Positions 43,101 to 52,596 are shown, counted from the first letter of the stretch. The stretch: DNA of 64,000 nucleotides from Microvirgula aerodenitrificans DSM 15089 (GCF_000620105.1 NZ_JHVK01000008.1:1-64000), one strand, 5' to 3'. The notes: generated from the letters alone by a model not told the origin. Numbers and translations: made by a program.

Positions 43101-44415
43101 GCCGCCGGCATGCCCCGAGACACAGTGCTTCGCCGGTCTGGGCGAGGCCGAGACGGTGGTCACCCGGCATCTGCTCGGGACGCTGCTGGAGGCGCCCCCG
43201 GAAATTCCCGATGCGCTGTGCAAGCGCTGGCTGGACTGGCTGGCGCAGTCGGCCGCGGGCGAACTGCCGGCGCTCGACGAAGCCTTGCGCAGGCTTGGCT
43301 GGCAGGCCTCGGTGCTGGCGGCCATGAGTCAGGCACTGCGTGCGCTGTTTGAAGGCGGGCAGCCGCCGGCCACGCTGCTGCTCGACCCCTGGCTGGCACC
43401 GCAGGCGGTGGCGGCCCGGTTGCCGGACGGCCGCGAGGCGCTGACCCGGCTGATGCAGGCCCTGCCGGCGCCGGTTGCCGGCGAACGCCTGCGGGTGGCG
43501 GTGCTGGATACCCGCGCCGGGCTCTGGCTCGATCGGAGCCTGCTGCGTCCCGATCTTGACCTGACCCTGTTCGAGCGCAGCCGTGGCCTGCTCGATGCCG
43601 CCGCCTCCCGCCTGCCATCGCGGGTCGCGATTCAGGCGCTCGACGACGGGCTGCTGCCGTCCGGACATCTCGGGCGCTATGACCGGGTAATCAGTTTTGC
43701 CGCGCTGCATGGCTACGAGACCCGCCGCGAAGGGCTGGCGCTGGCCGCCGCACTGCTGCGTCCGCAAGGCCGGTTGCTGCTGGTCGACCTGCTGCGGGCA
43801 TCGCCGCTGGCCCTGCTCGGCGCGGCGCTGCTCGATGACCGGCCCTTGCGTCTGCCGGACCTGCCGGCGCTTCAGTCCGACATTGCCGACGCCGGTCTGG
43901 CACCGCGCTGCCTCTGGCGCAGTGAGCGGATCGCACTGGTCGAGGCGGTCTCCCCGGGCACCGGTCTCGACCCGGCGCGACTGCAGGCCGGCCTGGAGGC
44001 GCGCCTGCCGCAGGCCATGCGGCCCGAGCGACTTTGGTGCCTGCCGGCCTTGCCGCTGAACGCCAACGGCAAGATCGATCGCCGGCGTCTGGCCGCAAGC
44101 ATGACCCGCGCACTGACGCAGGTCGGCGGAGACGACACGGCCGGCGAAGCGCTGGCGCCGCATGAACAGCGCCTTGCCGCCTGCTGGGAAACGGTGCTCA
44201 GGCAGCCGGTGAAGCAGCGTGACGCGAGCTTCTTCAGCCTTGGCGGCGACAGCCTGCTGGCGACGCGCCTGCTGGCCCTGGTCCGCGAGCGCTTCGGCGT
44301 GCGTCTGGGCATGGCCGACTTTTACCGTCAGCCGACCCTGGCCGGCCTTGCCCGGCATCTGGAAGGGGCCGACGCCGGCGTCACGAAAAGCCAACTGGAA
44401 GAGGGCGTGCTATGA
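40111..44415 (+). CDS. pchE: Pyochelin synthetase PchE (NRPS: ArCP-Cy-A[E]-PCP)
   Basis: 1434 aa (PchE of P. aeruginosa is about 1438). An aryl carrier domain with Ser46 ('GCGLDSIRL') accepts salicylate from PchD. A cyclisation domain (about 100-520) has the DxxxxD core Asp234-Asp239 in place of HHxxxDG. The adenylation domain (about 555-1330, 'YTSGSTG' at 695-701, catalytic Lys1321) has pocket residues matching a Cys code (FDLSVFD, LWNSAP). About 290 residues inserted at roughly 990-1280 form a degenerate methyltransferase-like domain, the position of the PchE epimerase. A final PCP has Ser1381. The product is hydroxyphenyl-thiazoline on the carrier, the first ring of pyochelin. GGGAG precedes the ATG, and the stop overlaps pchF. 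Confidence 0.95.
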   Translation: MDLPLDSRPGLRDWLVTQLAELLGEPPDDVRLLADDDDLLGCGLDSIRLMYLQERLRAGGVAVEFAQLARRPCLEAWLELLPAAPRVAAPARTAEPAVRHDQPFDLSSVQQAYWLGRGPDEILGNISCHAFLEFRAREVDAQRLAAAAALVRQRHPMLRARFIDGRQQVIEAPALPCFDLQDWRQHGMEQAEAAWQALWQQRSHECLKVEQGQVFLLGLVQMPGGEDRLWLSLDLLAADVESLRLLLAELGTAYAAPQALREAPPLHFADYLARRAQQRAGAVATAREYWLQRLPQLPDAPGLPLACAPESIRQPRTRRLSYRMPAGESRRLASLAAQHGVTLSSVFGCAFAAVLARWSESPGFLLNVPLFDRHADDARLGEVIADFTTLLLLECRVDATASFADAVRAFQRSLHDAIDHAAFPALEVLREARRQGQPRSAPVVFSSNLGEDGFVPAAFRDVFGDLHDMLSQTPQVWLDHQLYRVDGGILLAWDAIVGLFPDGLLETLFEAYVTLLRQCCDGGWDHPPALPLPWAQQACRARLNACPAPGVARPLHHDFFARATRDPSAVALRYDERCMTRGELAGQALRIAAGLRAAGIETGDAVEISLPRGPQQVAAVFGVLAAGACYVPLDIDQPPARRRLIEDAAGIRLVITECDEPRATPPRLAVERLARTQALAAPTPLTPGASAYVIYTSGSTGVPKGVEVSHAAAMNTIDALLGLLRVGADDRLLAVSALDFDLSVFDLFGGLGAGASLVLPSQAQARDAAAWADAIRRHGVTLWNSAPALLEMALSLPGTQADYRSLRAVLLSGDWVALDLPARLRSRCAADCRLHVLGGATEAGIWSNLQSVGVVPSHWRSIPYGRPLPGQAYRVVDAYGRDVPDQVVGELWIGGGSLARGYRNDPQLTAQRFVHDGQGRWYRTGDRGRYWADGTLEFLGRVDQQVKLRGQRIELGEVEAALCAQPGVEAACAAVTGSGTPGLGAVLVPRLPAAGGPPPACPETQCFAGLGEAETVVTRHLLGTLLEAPPEIPDALCKRWLDWLAQSAAGELPALDEALRRLGWQASVLAAMSQALRALFEGGQPPATLLLDPWLAPQAVAARLPDGREALTRLMQALPAPVAGERLRVAVLDTRAGLWLDRSLLRPDLDLTLFERSRGLLDAAASRLPSRVAIQALDDGLLPSGHLGRYDRVISFAALHGYETRREGLALAAALLRPQGRLLLVDLLRASPLALLGAALLDDRPLRLPDLPALQSDIADAGLAPRCLWRSERIALVEAVSPGTGLDPARLQAGLEARLPQAMRPERLWCLPALPLNANGKIDRRRLAASMTRALTQVGGDDTAGEALAPHEQRLAACWETVLRQPVKQRDASFFSLGGDSLLATRLLALVRERFGVRLGMADFYRQPTLAGLARHLEGADAGVTKSQLEEGVL

Positions 44416-47400
44416 GCGTGGGCGAACTGCTGGAAACTTGCCGCAACCGGCAGATCGAGTTGTGGGGCGAAGCAGGGCAGCTGCGCTACCGCGCCCCGCA
44501 GGGGGCCCTCGACGACGGTCTGGCCGAGCGATTGCGGGCGGCGCGCGACGTGCTGCTCGAACACCTGGACGCAGGGCCGGTCTGGCGTGCCGAACCGGCA
44601 CGCGCCCATGAACGATTTCCGCTGACCCCGGTGCAGGCCGCCTATGTTCTCGGGCGTCAGGCAGCCTTCGACTATGGCGGCAATGCCTGCCATCTGTATG
44701 TCGAGTACGACTGGCCGGCCGACACCGATCCCCGGCGCCTCGAGGCCGCCTGGAACGCGCTGCTCGTGCGCCATCCGATGCTGCGTGCGGTGATCGAGGA
44801 CAACGCCTGGCAGCGGGTCCTGCCCGACGTGCCCTGGCAGTCCCTCGTCGTGCACGACGGTACGACACTGGACCCCGACGCTTTCGGAGCGCACCTGGCG
44901 CAGGTGCGCGAGCGCCTCGATCACCGCTGCGCACCACTCGACCAGTGGCCGGTCCTGTGTCCCGAGCTGAGCATCGGCCGGCAGGGCTGCGTGCTGCACA
45001 TGTCGGTGGATTTCACCCTGATTGACTATGCCAGCCTGCAGTTGCTGCTCGATGAGTGGCGACGGCGCTACCGCGACCCGCAAGTGACGCCACCGCCGGA
45101 AGCGACCTTCCGCGACTACGTGCAAGTCGAACAGCAGCGCCGCCGCTCGGCGGCCTGGCAGCGCGACCGCGACTGGTGGCTGGCGCGCCTGGACGACCTG
45201 CCGGGACGGCCGGACCTGCCGCTGCGGACACAGCCGGATACCCGCTCGACCCGTTTTTGCCATCTCCATGCGCGCCTCGACGACGACGCCTGGCGCCAGC
45301 TCTGCACCCAGGCTGGCGCGCGCGGACTCAGCGCGGCGGGTGTGGCGCTGGCTGCCTTTGCCGAGACAGTTGGCCGCTGGAGCCAGACGCCGGCGTTCTG
45401 CCTCAACCTGACGGTACTCAACCGGCCAGCGCTGCACCCCCAACTGCCGCTGGTGCTTGGCGACTTTACCGCGCTGAGCCTGCTGGCGGTGGACAGCCGC
45501 CACGGCGACAGTTTTGCCGCGCGGGCGCGGCGTATCGGCGAGCAAATGTTCGAGGACCTTGATCATCCGGTTTTCAGTGGCGTCGACCTGCTGCGCGAAC
45601 TGGCCCGCCATCGCGGACGTGGCGCCGATCTGATGCCGGTGGTCTTCACCAGCGGTATCGGCAGCGTGCAGCGTCTGCTCGGAGACGCCGAGGCATTGAG
45701 TGCGCCGCGATACATGGTCAGCCAGACGCCGCAGGTCTGGCTGGACTGCCAGGTCACCGACCAGTTCGGCGGTCTGGAAATCGGCTGGGACGTACGCCAG
45801 GGCCTGTTCCCCGAAGGACAGGCAGAGGCCATGTTCGAGGCTTTCGTCGACCTGCTGCGGCAGCTTGCGGACAGCCCGCAGGCGTGGAACGCCAACGATG
45901 CCGGGCTGTACGCCGGGCCGGTCGCGGCGCCTCCGGTGGCGTTGCCCGGCACGGAGCGGAGCATTGCCGCCGGGTTTGCCGAGCGTGCGCAGTTCAGTCC
46001 CGATGCCCCCGTGATTCACGATGCGGCCGGCAGTTACAGCTACCGCCAGATTGCCCAGCATGCCACGGCGCTGCGCCGTGCACTGGAAGCGAACGGCGTG
46101 GGGCCCGGTCAGCGGGTCGCGGTGCTGCTGCCCAGGAGCGCCTCGCAACTGGTTGCCGTCCTCGGCGTGATTCAGGCCGGTGCGGCCTATGTGCCGGTCG
46201 ACATTCGCCAGCCGGCGCTGCGACAGCGGGCAATCCTCGACAGCGCCGGCGTGGCGGCCCTGGTCTGCCTGGCGCAGGATGTGCCGGCGCAGATCGACTG
46301 CCCGTGCCTGGCCATCGATCGCCTGCCGGCCGATGCGGACTGGCCGCCGCCTGCCGCCGCCGCGGTGGCGCCGGACGATCTTGCCTACGTGATCTACACC
46401 TCGGGCTCCACCGGCACCCCCAAGGGCGTGATGCTCAGCCATGCGGCGGCAAGCAATACGCTGCAGGACATCAACGAGCGTTACGCAGTGAGCGAGCGGG
46501 ACCGTCTGCTCGGCCTGGCCGAACTGAGTTTCGACCTGTCGGTCTACGACTTCTTTGGTGCCACTGCCGCGGGTGCCCAGATCGTGCTGCCGGACCCGGC
46601 GCGTGGCAGCGACCCCTCGCACTGGGCCGAGCTGATGGAACGACACGGGATCACCCTGTGGAACTCGGTGCCGGCCCAGGGACAGATGCTGGTCGACTAC
46701 CTCGAAAGCGAGCCCGGACGCAGGGTACCTGGTCCGCGCTGCGTACTGTGGTCCGGTGACTGGATTCCGGTCAGCCTGCCGGTGCGCTGGTGGAAGCGCT
46801 GGCCCGACAGCGCGCTGTTCAGTCTCGGCGGGGCCACTGAAGCGGCCATCTGGTCGATCGAACAGCCGATCCGTCCGGCGCATGCCGAGCTGGCGAGCAT
46901 CCCCTATGGATGCGCGCTGCGCGGGCAGAGCGTGGAGGTGCTGGATGCCCGTGGCCGGCGCTGCCCGCCGGGCGTGCGCGGCGAGATCCATATCGGCGGG
47001 GTCGGCCTGGCGCTTGGCTATGCCGGTGATCCGCAGCGCACTGCTGAGCGCTTCATTTGTCACGCTGACGGACGTCGCCTGTACCGTACCGGCGATCTCG
47101 GTCGCTACCTGCCCGATGGTAGCATCGAATTTCTGGGGCGAGAGGACGACCAGGTCAAGATCCGGGGCCACCGCATCGAGCTGGCCGAACTGGACGCGGC
47201 CCTGTGCGCACATCCGCAAGTGAACCTGGCGGCGACCGTGGTGCTGGGCAGCGCACACGAGCGCAGCCTGGCCAGCTTTGTCACCCTTCATCCGCAGGCG
47301 GGCGAAGCCGGCGACGCCCGTGACGGGCTCGACGCGGTGTGCGAACGGGCGCGGCAGGCACTGCAGCACGACTGGGGCGAGCTGCCGGCGATCGCGGACG

Positions 47401-49853
47401 CGGTGGCGGCACTCGACCGTGCCTGCCTCGCCTCCCTGGCCGCCTGGCTGGCCGGCAGCGGCATTTTTGCCAGCGCCGCCGGTCTGGACTTCTCCACCCT
47501 GTGCCAGCGGCTCGGCATTGGCGATGCGCGTGAGCGCCTGCTGCATCACTGGCTGCAGCAGCTGGAAGAGGGCGGCTATCTGCGGCGTGAAGGATCGGTC
47601 TGGACCGGCTGCGACACACGGCCGGCGGCCGACCCGGCGACGGCCTGGCGTGATTTCGCCGCCAGCGCGCCGTCGCATTTGTGGCCGGCCGGACTGGTTG
47701 CCTATCTGCGCGACAGCGCCGGGTCCCTGGCAGAACAACTGGCCGGACGGGTCAGCCCGGCGGCGCTGATGTTCCCGCAGGGCTCGGCGCATATCGCCGA
47801 GGCCATGTACAGCGAAGGCCTGCACGCCCGCGCACTGCACGCGGCGATGGCCGAGGCGATTGCCGCCATCGTCGAGCGCCAGCCGGCACGCCGCTGGCGG
47901 CTGCTCGAACTCGGCGCCGGCACCGCCGCGGCCAGCCGCGCGGTCATTGCCCGCCTGGCGCCGCTGGCTGACCGCGGCGTGGAACTGGATTACCTGTTCA
48001 CCGACGTGTCCAGCTACTTCCTCGCCGCGGCGCGCAAGCGCTTCGCCGGACAGCCCTGGGTGCGCTTCAGCCGTTTCGACATGAACGACACGCTGAGCGG
48101 GCAGGGCGTGGCACCACACTCGGTGGACATCCTGCTGAGCTCCGGCGCGCTGAACAATGCGCTGGATACCCCGGCGCTGCTGGCCGGCCTGCGTGAACTG
48201 CTGGACGCCGACGCCTGGCTGGTGATCCAGGAACTGACGCGAGAACACAACGAAATCAGCATCAGCCAGAGCCTGATGATGGAAAACCCGCGCGACGGCC
48301 GGGCCGGGCAGCATCATCTGTTCGTTCATGCCGGGCAATGGCTGGAGTGGCTTGGGCAGGTGCCCGGCGACGTGGCGGCCAGCGTGGTGCCGTCCGGCCA
48401 TGCCCTTGACCTGCTCGGTTACGACATCCTGCTGGCCCGCTGCAAGACCGGGCAGGCGCGGCTGGCACCGGCCGAACTGCTGGCGTTTGTCGAGTCACGC
48501 CTGCCGCGCTACATGCTCCCGGCACAGCTGCACGTGCTCGAACGGTTGCCGGTCACCGGGAACGGCAAGATCGACCGCAAGGCCCTTGCCGATGTCGCCC
48601 GCCAGCCTCGCTCCGTGCCACCGCGTGATGCGGCCGGGGAACCGGCGGATGCACTGGAACGTGCCTTGCTGGAACACTGGCGGGAGGTGCTGGACAACCC
48701 CGATCTGGGGGGCGATCAGGACTTCTTTACCGCGGGTGGCGACTCCCTGCTGATCGCCCAGCTGATCGCGCGCCTGCGCGACAGCCAGGAAGAGGCCCGC
48801 CGGCATCCGTTCGACCGGCTGCTGCGCTGGGCGCTGAGCCAGCCGACCGCGCGCGGCATGGCCCGGCGCCTGCGCGAAGCGCGCGAGGACACCGGCGCAG
48901 ACTGCACACCATCGGCGCCATCGGCGGCGCCAGTCCGCAGCACAGACGGTGTCCCCGGCATGCCGCGCGCGCCCCTTGGCGATGGTGCGGCCCTGGCCGA
49001 TCCGCTGGTGCGCCTGGCGGAAGGGGAGGGGGTGCCGCGGGTGCTGATCCATGAAGGGCTGGGCACCTTGCTGCCCTATCGTCCGCTGATTCAGGCACTG
49101 GGCTGCGAGCGGCCGCTGCTGGGCCTGGCGGTGCATGACAGCGAAGCCTATCTGGCGATTCCCGCCGCGCACCTGAATGCCTGCCTCGGCCGGCGCTATG
49201 CCGCTGCACTGCACGCCGCCGGCCTGCGCGAAGTGGATCTGCTCGGTTATTGCTCCGGCGGCCTGCTCGCCCTGGAGACTGCCCGGTCCCTGGTTCAGCG
49301 TGGGGTGCGCGTGCGGCAACTGGACATTGTCTCCAGTTACCGGATTCCTTACCGGATCGATGACGAGCGCCTGCTGCTGTTCAGCTTCGCCGCCACCCTC
49401 GGCCTGGATACCGCCGCGCTGGGCTTCCCCGGGGCCGCCGGGCTGGCCAGCCGGATTCATGCCGCGCTGGCCGGGACGCGTGGTCATCTGCCGGCGCAGA
49501 CGCTGGCAACGCTGCCTGCCCTGGCCGACCTCGATGCCCTGCGCTGGCGTGTCCTGCAGGCCGCCAGCGGCAGCGCCGGGGCCGCCGGTTCCGGACGCGA
49601 GACGCTGTACCGGCTGTTCTGCCATTCGGTGCGGGCCAGCCAGGCCGAACTGCCGGTGCCTTACGTCGGCGCCCTGCGCCTGTTCGTGCCGGGCGCCGGC
49701 CATCCACTGGTACCGGACTACGCCGGGGCGCTGGCACGTGACTGGCAGGCGGCGGCGATCGGTGCCTGCCACCTCCATGAGGTGCCCGGCGGGCACTTCG
49801 ATTGTCTGGGCCAGACACTGGCCGATTTTCTGCTGAAGGAGGTACGCCCATGA
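44412..49853 (+). CDS. pchF: Pyochelin synthetase PchF (NRPS: Cy-A[MT]-PCP-TE)
   Basis: 1813 aa (Pseudomonas PchF about 1809). A cyclisation domain with Asp200-Asp205 is followed by a Cys-type adenylation domain ('YTSGSTG' at 662-668, 'FDLSVYDFF'). It carries an embedded N-methyltransferase at about 960-1330 with an intact SAM motif 'LLELGAGTAA' (1164-1173). Then come a PCP with Ser1445 and a C-terminal thioesterase (about 1530-1805). PchF adds the second cysteine, N-methylates the reduced ring and releases pyochelin. The thioesterase elbow reads Gly-Tyr-Cys1614-Ser-Gly, with Cys where Ser is usual, and His1795 is in 'GGHFD'. It overlaps pchE and pchG by 4 bp each. Confidence 0.95.
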   Translation: MSVGELLETCRNRQIELWGEAGQLRYRAPQGALDDGLAERLRAARDVLLEHLDAGPVWRAEPARAHERFPLTPVQAAYVLGRQAAFDYGGNACHLYVEYDWPADTDPRRLEAAWNALLVRHPMLRAVIEDNAWQRVLPDVPWQSLVVHDGTTLDPDAFGAHLAQVRERLDHRCAPLDQWPVLCPELSIGRQGCVLHMSVDFTLIDYASLQLLLDEWRRRYRDPQVTPPPEATFRDYVQVEQQRRRSAAWQRDRDWWLARLDDLPGRPDLPLRTQPDTRSTRFCHLHARLDDDAWRQLCTQAGARGLSAAGVALAAFAETVGRWSQTPAFCLNLTVLNRPALHPQLPLVLGDFTALSLLAVDSRHGDSFAARARRIGEQMFEDLDHPVFSGVDLLRELARHRGRGADLMPVVFTSGIGSVQRLLGDAEALSAPRYMVSQTPQVWLDCQVTDQFGGLEIGWDVRQGLFPEGQAEAMFEAFVDLLRQLADSPQAWNANDAGLYAGPVAAPPVALPGTERSIAAGFAERAQFSPDAPVIHDAAGSYSYRQIAQHATALRRALEANGVGPGQRVAVLLPRSASQLVAVLGVIQAGAAYVPVDIRQPALRQRAILDSAGVAALVCLAQDVPAQIDCPCLAIDRLPADADWPPPAAAAVAPDDLAYVIYTSGSTGTPKGVMLSHAAASNTLQDINERYAVSERDRLLGLAELSFDLSVYDFFGATAAGAQIVLPDPARGSDPSHWAELMERHGITLWNSVPAQGQMLVDYLESEPGRRVPGPRCVLWSGDWIPVSLPVRWWKRWPDSALFSLGGATEAAIWSIEQPIRPAHAELASIPYGCALRGQSVEVLDARGRRCPPGVRGEIHIGGVGLALGYAGDPQRTAERFICHADGRRLYRTGDLGRYLPDGSIEFLGREDDQVKIRGHRIELAELDAALCAHPQVNLAATVVLGSAHERSLASFVTLHPQAGEAGDARDGLDAVCERARQALQHDWGELPAIADAVAALDRACLASLAAWLAGSGIFASAAGLDFSTLCQRLGIGDARERLLHHWLQQLEEGGYLRREGSVWTGCDTRPAADPATAWRDFAASAPSHLWPAGLVAYLRDSAGSLAEQLAGRVSPAALMFPQGSAHIAEAMYSEGLHARALHAAMAEAIAAIVERQPARRWRLLELGAGTAAASRAVIARLAPLADRGVELDYLFTDVSSYFLAAARKRFAGQPWVRFSRFDMNDTLSGQGVAPHSVDILLSSGALNNALDTPALLAGLRELLDADAWLVIQELTREHNEISISQSLMMENPRDGRAGQHHLFVHAGQWLEWLGQVPGDVAASVVPSGHALDLLGYDILLARCKTGQARLAPAELLAFVESRLPRYMLPAQLHVLERLPVTGNGKIDRKALADVARQPRSVPPRDAAGEPADALERALLEHWREVLDNPDLGGDQDFFTAGGDSLLIAQLIARLRDSQEEARRHPFDRLLRWALSQPTARGMARRLREAREDTGADCTPSAPSAAPVRSTDGVPGMPRAPLGDGAALADPLVRLAEGEGVPRVLIHEGLGTLLPYRPLIQALGCERPLLGLAVHDSEAYLAIPAAHLNACLGRRYAAALHAAGLREVDLLGYCSGGLLALETARSLVQRGVRVRQLDIVSSYRIPYRIDDERLLLFSFAATLGLDTAALGFPGAAGLASRIHAALAGTRGHLPAQTLATLPALADLDALRWRVLQAASGSAGAAGSGRETLYRLFCHSVRASQAELPVPYVGALRLFVPGAGHPLVPDYAGALARDWQAAAIGACHLHEVPGGHFDCLGQTLADFLLKEVRP

Positions 49854-50887
49854 ACGCGGTGCGTTCCGTCGTGGTCGCCGGTTCCCGGTTTGGCCAGTTT
49901 TATGCCGCCGGTGTCGCTGCCGATCCGCGCTTTGCCCTGCGCGGCATCCTCGGCCAGGGCAGCCGGCGTTCACAGGCACTGGCCGCGCGACATGGCGTCG
50001 ACCTCTGGCGCGAGCCCGGCGCGGTGCCGGACGATGTCCGGCTGGCCTGCGTCGCGGTCGGCGGCGCCGCGCGTGGCGAGCAGGGACCCGCGCTGGCCGA
50101 AGCGCTGATGGCGCGCGGCATCGATGTGCTGATCGAGCATCCGCTGCTGCCCGGCGAATGGCAGGGCCTGCTGCGCACGGCCGCGCGCCTCGGTCGGCGC
50201 TGCCTGCTGAACACCTTCTATCCGCAGTTGCCGGCGGTGGCGCGCTTTATCGAACTGGGCCGGCAATTGCACCACTGCCGGGGCATTCGCCACCTGGAGG
50301 CAAGCTGCGGGGTCCAGGTGGGCTTCGCCACCCTGGACATTCTGGCGGCGCTGCTGGAAGGGGTCGGTCCCTGGTCGCTGGAGGACGCGGGCTGCGATCT
50401 GTCGGCGATGCGCGGGCTGTCCCTGGTGCTGGCCGGCGTGCCGCTGAATCTGCAGGTGCTCAATGAACTGGCTGCCGACAACGATGGCCGGATGACCGTG
50501 CTGCAGCGCCTCAGCCTGACGACCGATCGCGGCACCCTCAGCCTGGCCGGACCGCACGGGCCGCTGCTGTGGACCCCGGCGGTCGCGGTACCGGCCGTGG
50601 ATGCCGACGGGCTGTTTGCGCCGTCCGGCGAGTCGCTGCCCACGGTGCAGCTCTGGCATGCCGAACCCTGCTCCTGGGCGCAGGTGCACCGCCACCTGTG
50701 GCCGGCAGCCGCCGCCGACGCCCTGGCCCTGCTCGATGATGAAGACGCCGTGCACCAGCGCAACCAGCGCAGCCTTGAGGTCGCCGCCGTCTGGCAGCGG
50801 ATCGGCAAGCGGCTGGGCTTTCCCACGGCACCGCCGCCGGGGCTGGCACCGGCGAGCCTGGAGCAGGCGCTGGAGCGGGCCTCATGA
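49850..50887 (+). CDS. pchG: Thiazoline reductase of pyochelin synthesis
   Basis: 345 aa from the ATG overlapping the pchF stop, with AAGGAGG upstream; the longer frame from 49802 is inside pchF. A Gfo/Idh/MocA-like reductase of the PchG/YbtU/Irp3 type, with an N-terminal Rossmann segment 'VVVAGSRFGQFYAAGV' and 'IEHPLLPGEW' in the middle. It uses NAD(P)H to reduce the second thiazoline ring on PchF to a thiazolidine, which is then N-methylated. It overlaps pchH by 4 bp. Confidence 0.92.
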   Translation: MNAVRSVVVAGSRFGQFYAAGVAADPRFALRGILGQGSRRSQALAARHGVDLWREPGAVPDDVRLACVAVGGAARGEQGPALAEALMARGIDVLIEHPLLPGEWQGLLRTAARLGRRCLLNTFYPQLPAVARFIELGRQLHHCRGIRHLEASCGVQVGFATLDILAALLEGVGPWSLEDAGCDLSAMRGLSLVLAGVPLNLQVLNELAADNDGRMTVLQRLSLTTDRGTLSLAGPHGPLLWTPAVAVPAVDADGLFAPSGESLPTVQLWHAEPCSWAQVHRHLWPAAAADALALLDDEDAVHQRNQRSLEVAAVWQRIGKRLGFPTAPPPGLAPASLEQALERAS

Positions 50888-52596
50888 CCCCGGTGCTGTG
50901 GCGTCTGCTGCGTCCCTGCCGCTGGCGGCTGGGACTGGCCATGGGACTGCAGGCCCTGGCCGGCATCAGCTCCCTGCTGCCCTGGATACTGCTTGCCGGG
51001 CTGGCCGACTCGCTGGTGAAGGGGGCGGCAAACCCGGTGCTGCTTGCCCTGGTGCCGCTGGCCATCCTGGTCTGGCTGGTCTGCCAGGCGCTGGCCACGC
51101 ATCTGGCCCACGAGGTGGATGCCGATGTCTGCAACGATCTGCGTCTGCGGCTGCTGGCGCATCTGCAGCGCCTGCCGCTCGACTGGTTCAGCCGCCAGGG
51201 CCAGGACGGTGTGGCGCGGCTGGTCGGGCAGGATGTGCGGGCCCTGCACCAGCTGATTGCGCATGCCCCCAACGATGTCAGCAAGCTGCTGGTGGTGCCG
51301 CTTGCCGCGATGCTGTGGCTGGCCTGGCTGCAACCCTGGCTGCTGCTGTTCTGCCTGCTGCCGCTGGGGTTTGCCGCCGCCGGTTTCGGTCTGCTGCGCT
51401 CGGCGCGCTACCGCGACGAGGTCATGCGTCGCAACACCGCCCTCGAACACCTGTCGGCCGACTATGGCGAGTTCGCTCACAATCTGCTGCTGGCCCGGCA
51501 ATATCCGGGCGCCGGCATACAGCAGGGAGTCGAAACCTCGGCGGCGGCATTTGGCCTGGCGTTCTCGTCCTGGGTGGCGCGCGTCGGGCATCTGGCCGCG
51601 CTGGTCCATGTCCAGCTTGGTGCGCCCTGGCTGCTGGCCTGGTCACTGCTCGGTGCGCTGGTGCTGGACGCGCTCGGCGTGCCACTGGCCCCCGGCCCGG
51701 TCTGCGCCGTACTGCTGCTGGTGAGAGCGATGGCGGCGCCGGTCGAGGCGCTGGGTCATGGCAGCGATGCCCTGCTGGCCGCGCAGGCTGCGGCCGCGCG
51801 CCTGCAGCAGGTGTTTGACCAGGCCCCGCTGGCGGAAGGCCGGTCATCGCGCCTGCCCGCCGACGGTTCGCTGGTGGCCCGCGGGCTCAGCTACGCCTGT
51901 GAGGGCAGGGCGGTGCTGGAGGATATCGACCTGAACGTGGAGGACGGCAGCCTGGTTGCCCTCGTCGGTCCTTCCGGGGCCGGCAAGAGCACGCTGCTGT
52001 CCCTGCTGGCGCGCTGCATGGACCCCGACCGCGGCGAGCTGCATACCGGCGGCGTGGCATTGCGCGATCTGCCGTCGGCCGTCCGCCACCGGCATATCGT
52101 GCTGGCCGGCCAGCAGGCCGCGGCGCTGGAAGTCTCGCTGGCCGACAATATCGCGCTGTTCCGCCCGGGGGCGACCCTCGACGAGATCCGTGCGGCCGCC
52201 CGCGACGCCTGCCTCGACGACCGCATCATGGCCCTGCCGCGCGGTTACGACAGCGTGCCGGGACGTGATCTGCAACTGTCGGGCGGCGAGCTGCAACGGC
52301 TGTCGCTGGCCCGCGCGCTGCTGTCGCCGGCCCGGCTGCTGCTGCTCGACGAGCCGACCTCCGCACTCGATCCGCACACCGCCCGCACGCTGCTGCGCTG
52401 CCTGCGCGAGCGCGGTGCCGGTCGTACCCGTCTGATCGTCACCCACCAGCTGGAAGGGGTCCGTGACGCCGACCTGATTCTGGTGATGCAGGATGGCCGC
52501 CTCGTCGAGCGGGGGCGACATCCGGCGCTGCTGGCGGCGGGCGGAACCTATGCGCGCCTGTGGCACGAACAGCACGAACGGGAGGTGCACGCATGA
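50884..52596 (+). CDS. pchH: ABC transporter of the pyochelin locus (TMD-NBD)
   Basis: 570 aa, a half transporter. Six membrane helices in the first 310 residues, then a nucleotide-binding domain with 'VGPSGAGKST' (Walker A), 'LSGGELQRLSLARALL' (signature) and 'LLLLDEPTSALD' (Walker B). It is expected to pair with PchI. In Pseudomonas PchHI is linked to pyochelin-dependent iron handling at the inner membrane; export and uptake roles have both been discussed. It is coupled by overlap to pchG and pchI. Confidence 0.92.
   Translation: MTPVLWRLLRPCRWRLGLAMGLQALAGISSLLPWILLAGLADSLVKGAANPVLLALVPLAILVWLVCQALATHLAHEVDADVCNDLRLRLLAHLQRLPLDWFSRQGQDGVARLVGQDVRALHQLIAHAPNDVSKLLVVPLAAMLWLAWLQPWLLLFCLLPLGFAAAGFGLLRSARYRDEVMRRNTALEHLSADYGEFAHNLLLARQYPGAGIQQGVETSAAAFGLAFSSWVARVGHLAALVHVQLGAPWLLAWSLLGALVLDALGVPLAPGPVCAVLLLVRAMAAPVEALGHGSDALLAAQAAAARLQQVFDQAPLAEGRSSRLPADGSLVARGLSYACEGRAVLEDIDLNVEDGSLVALVGPSGAGKSTLLSLLARCMDPDRGELHTGGVALRDLPSAVRHRHIVLAGQQAAALEVSLADNIALFRPGATLDEIRAAARDACLDDRIMALPRGYDSVPGRDLQLSGGELQRLSLARALLSPARLLLLDEPTSALDPHTARTLLRCLRERGAGRTRLIVTHQLEGVRDADLILVMQDGRLVERGRHPALLAAGGTYARLWHEQHEREVHA

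Noticed and set aside
40111..44415. Enantio-pyochelin instead of pyochelin
   Set aside because: PchE has the large embedded insert found in the P. aeruginosa enzyme, and the reductase is PchG-type.
44328..48401. 1357-codon open frame on the minus strand opposite pchF
   Set aside because: It is antisense to a clear NRPS gene, has no domain or ribosome-binding site, and is Arg/Gln/Ala-rich as expected from the codon bias of a GC-rich gene read backwards.
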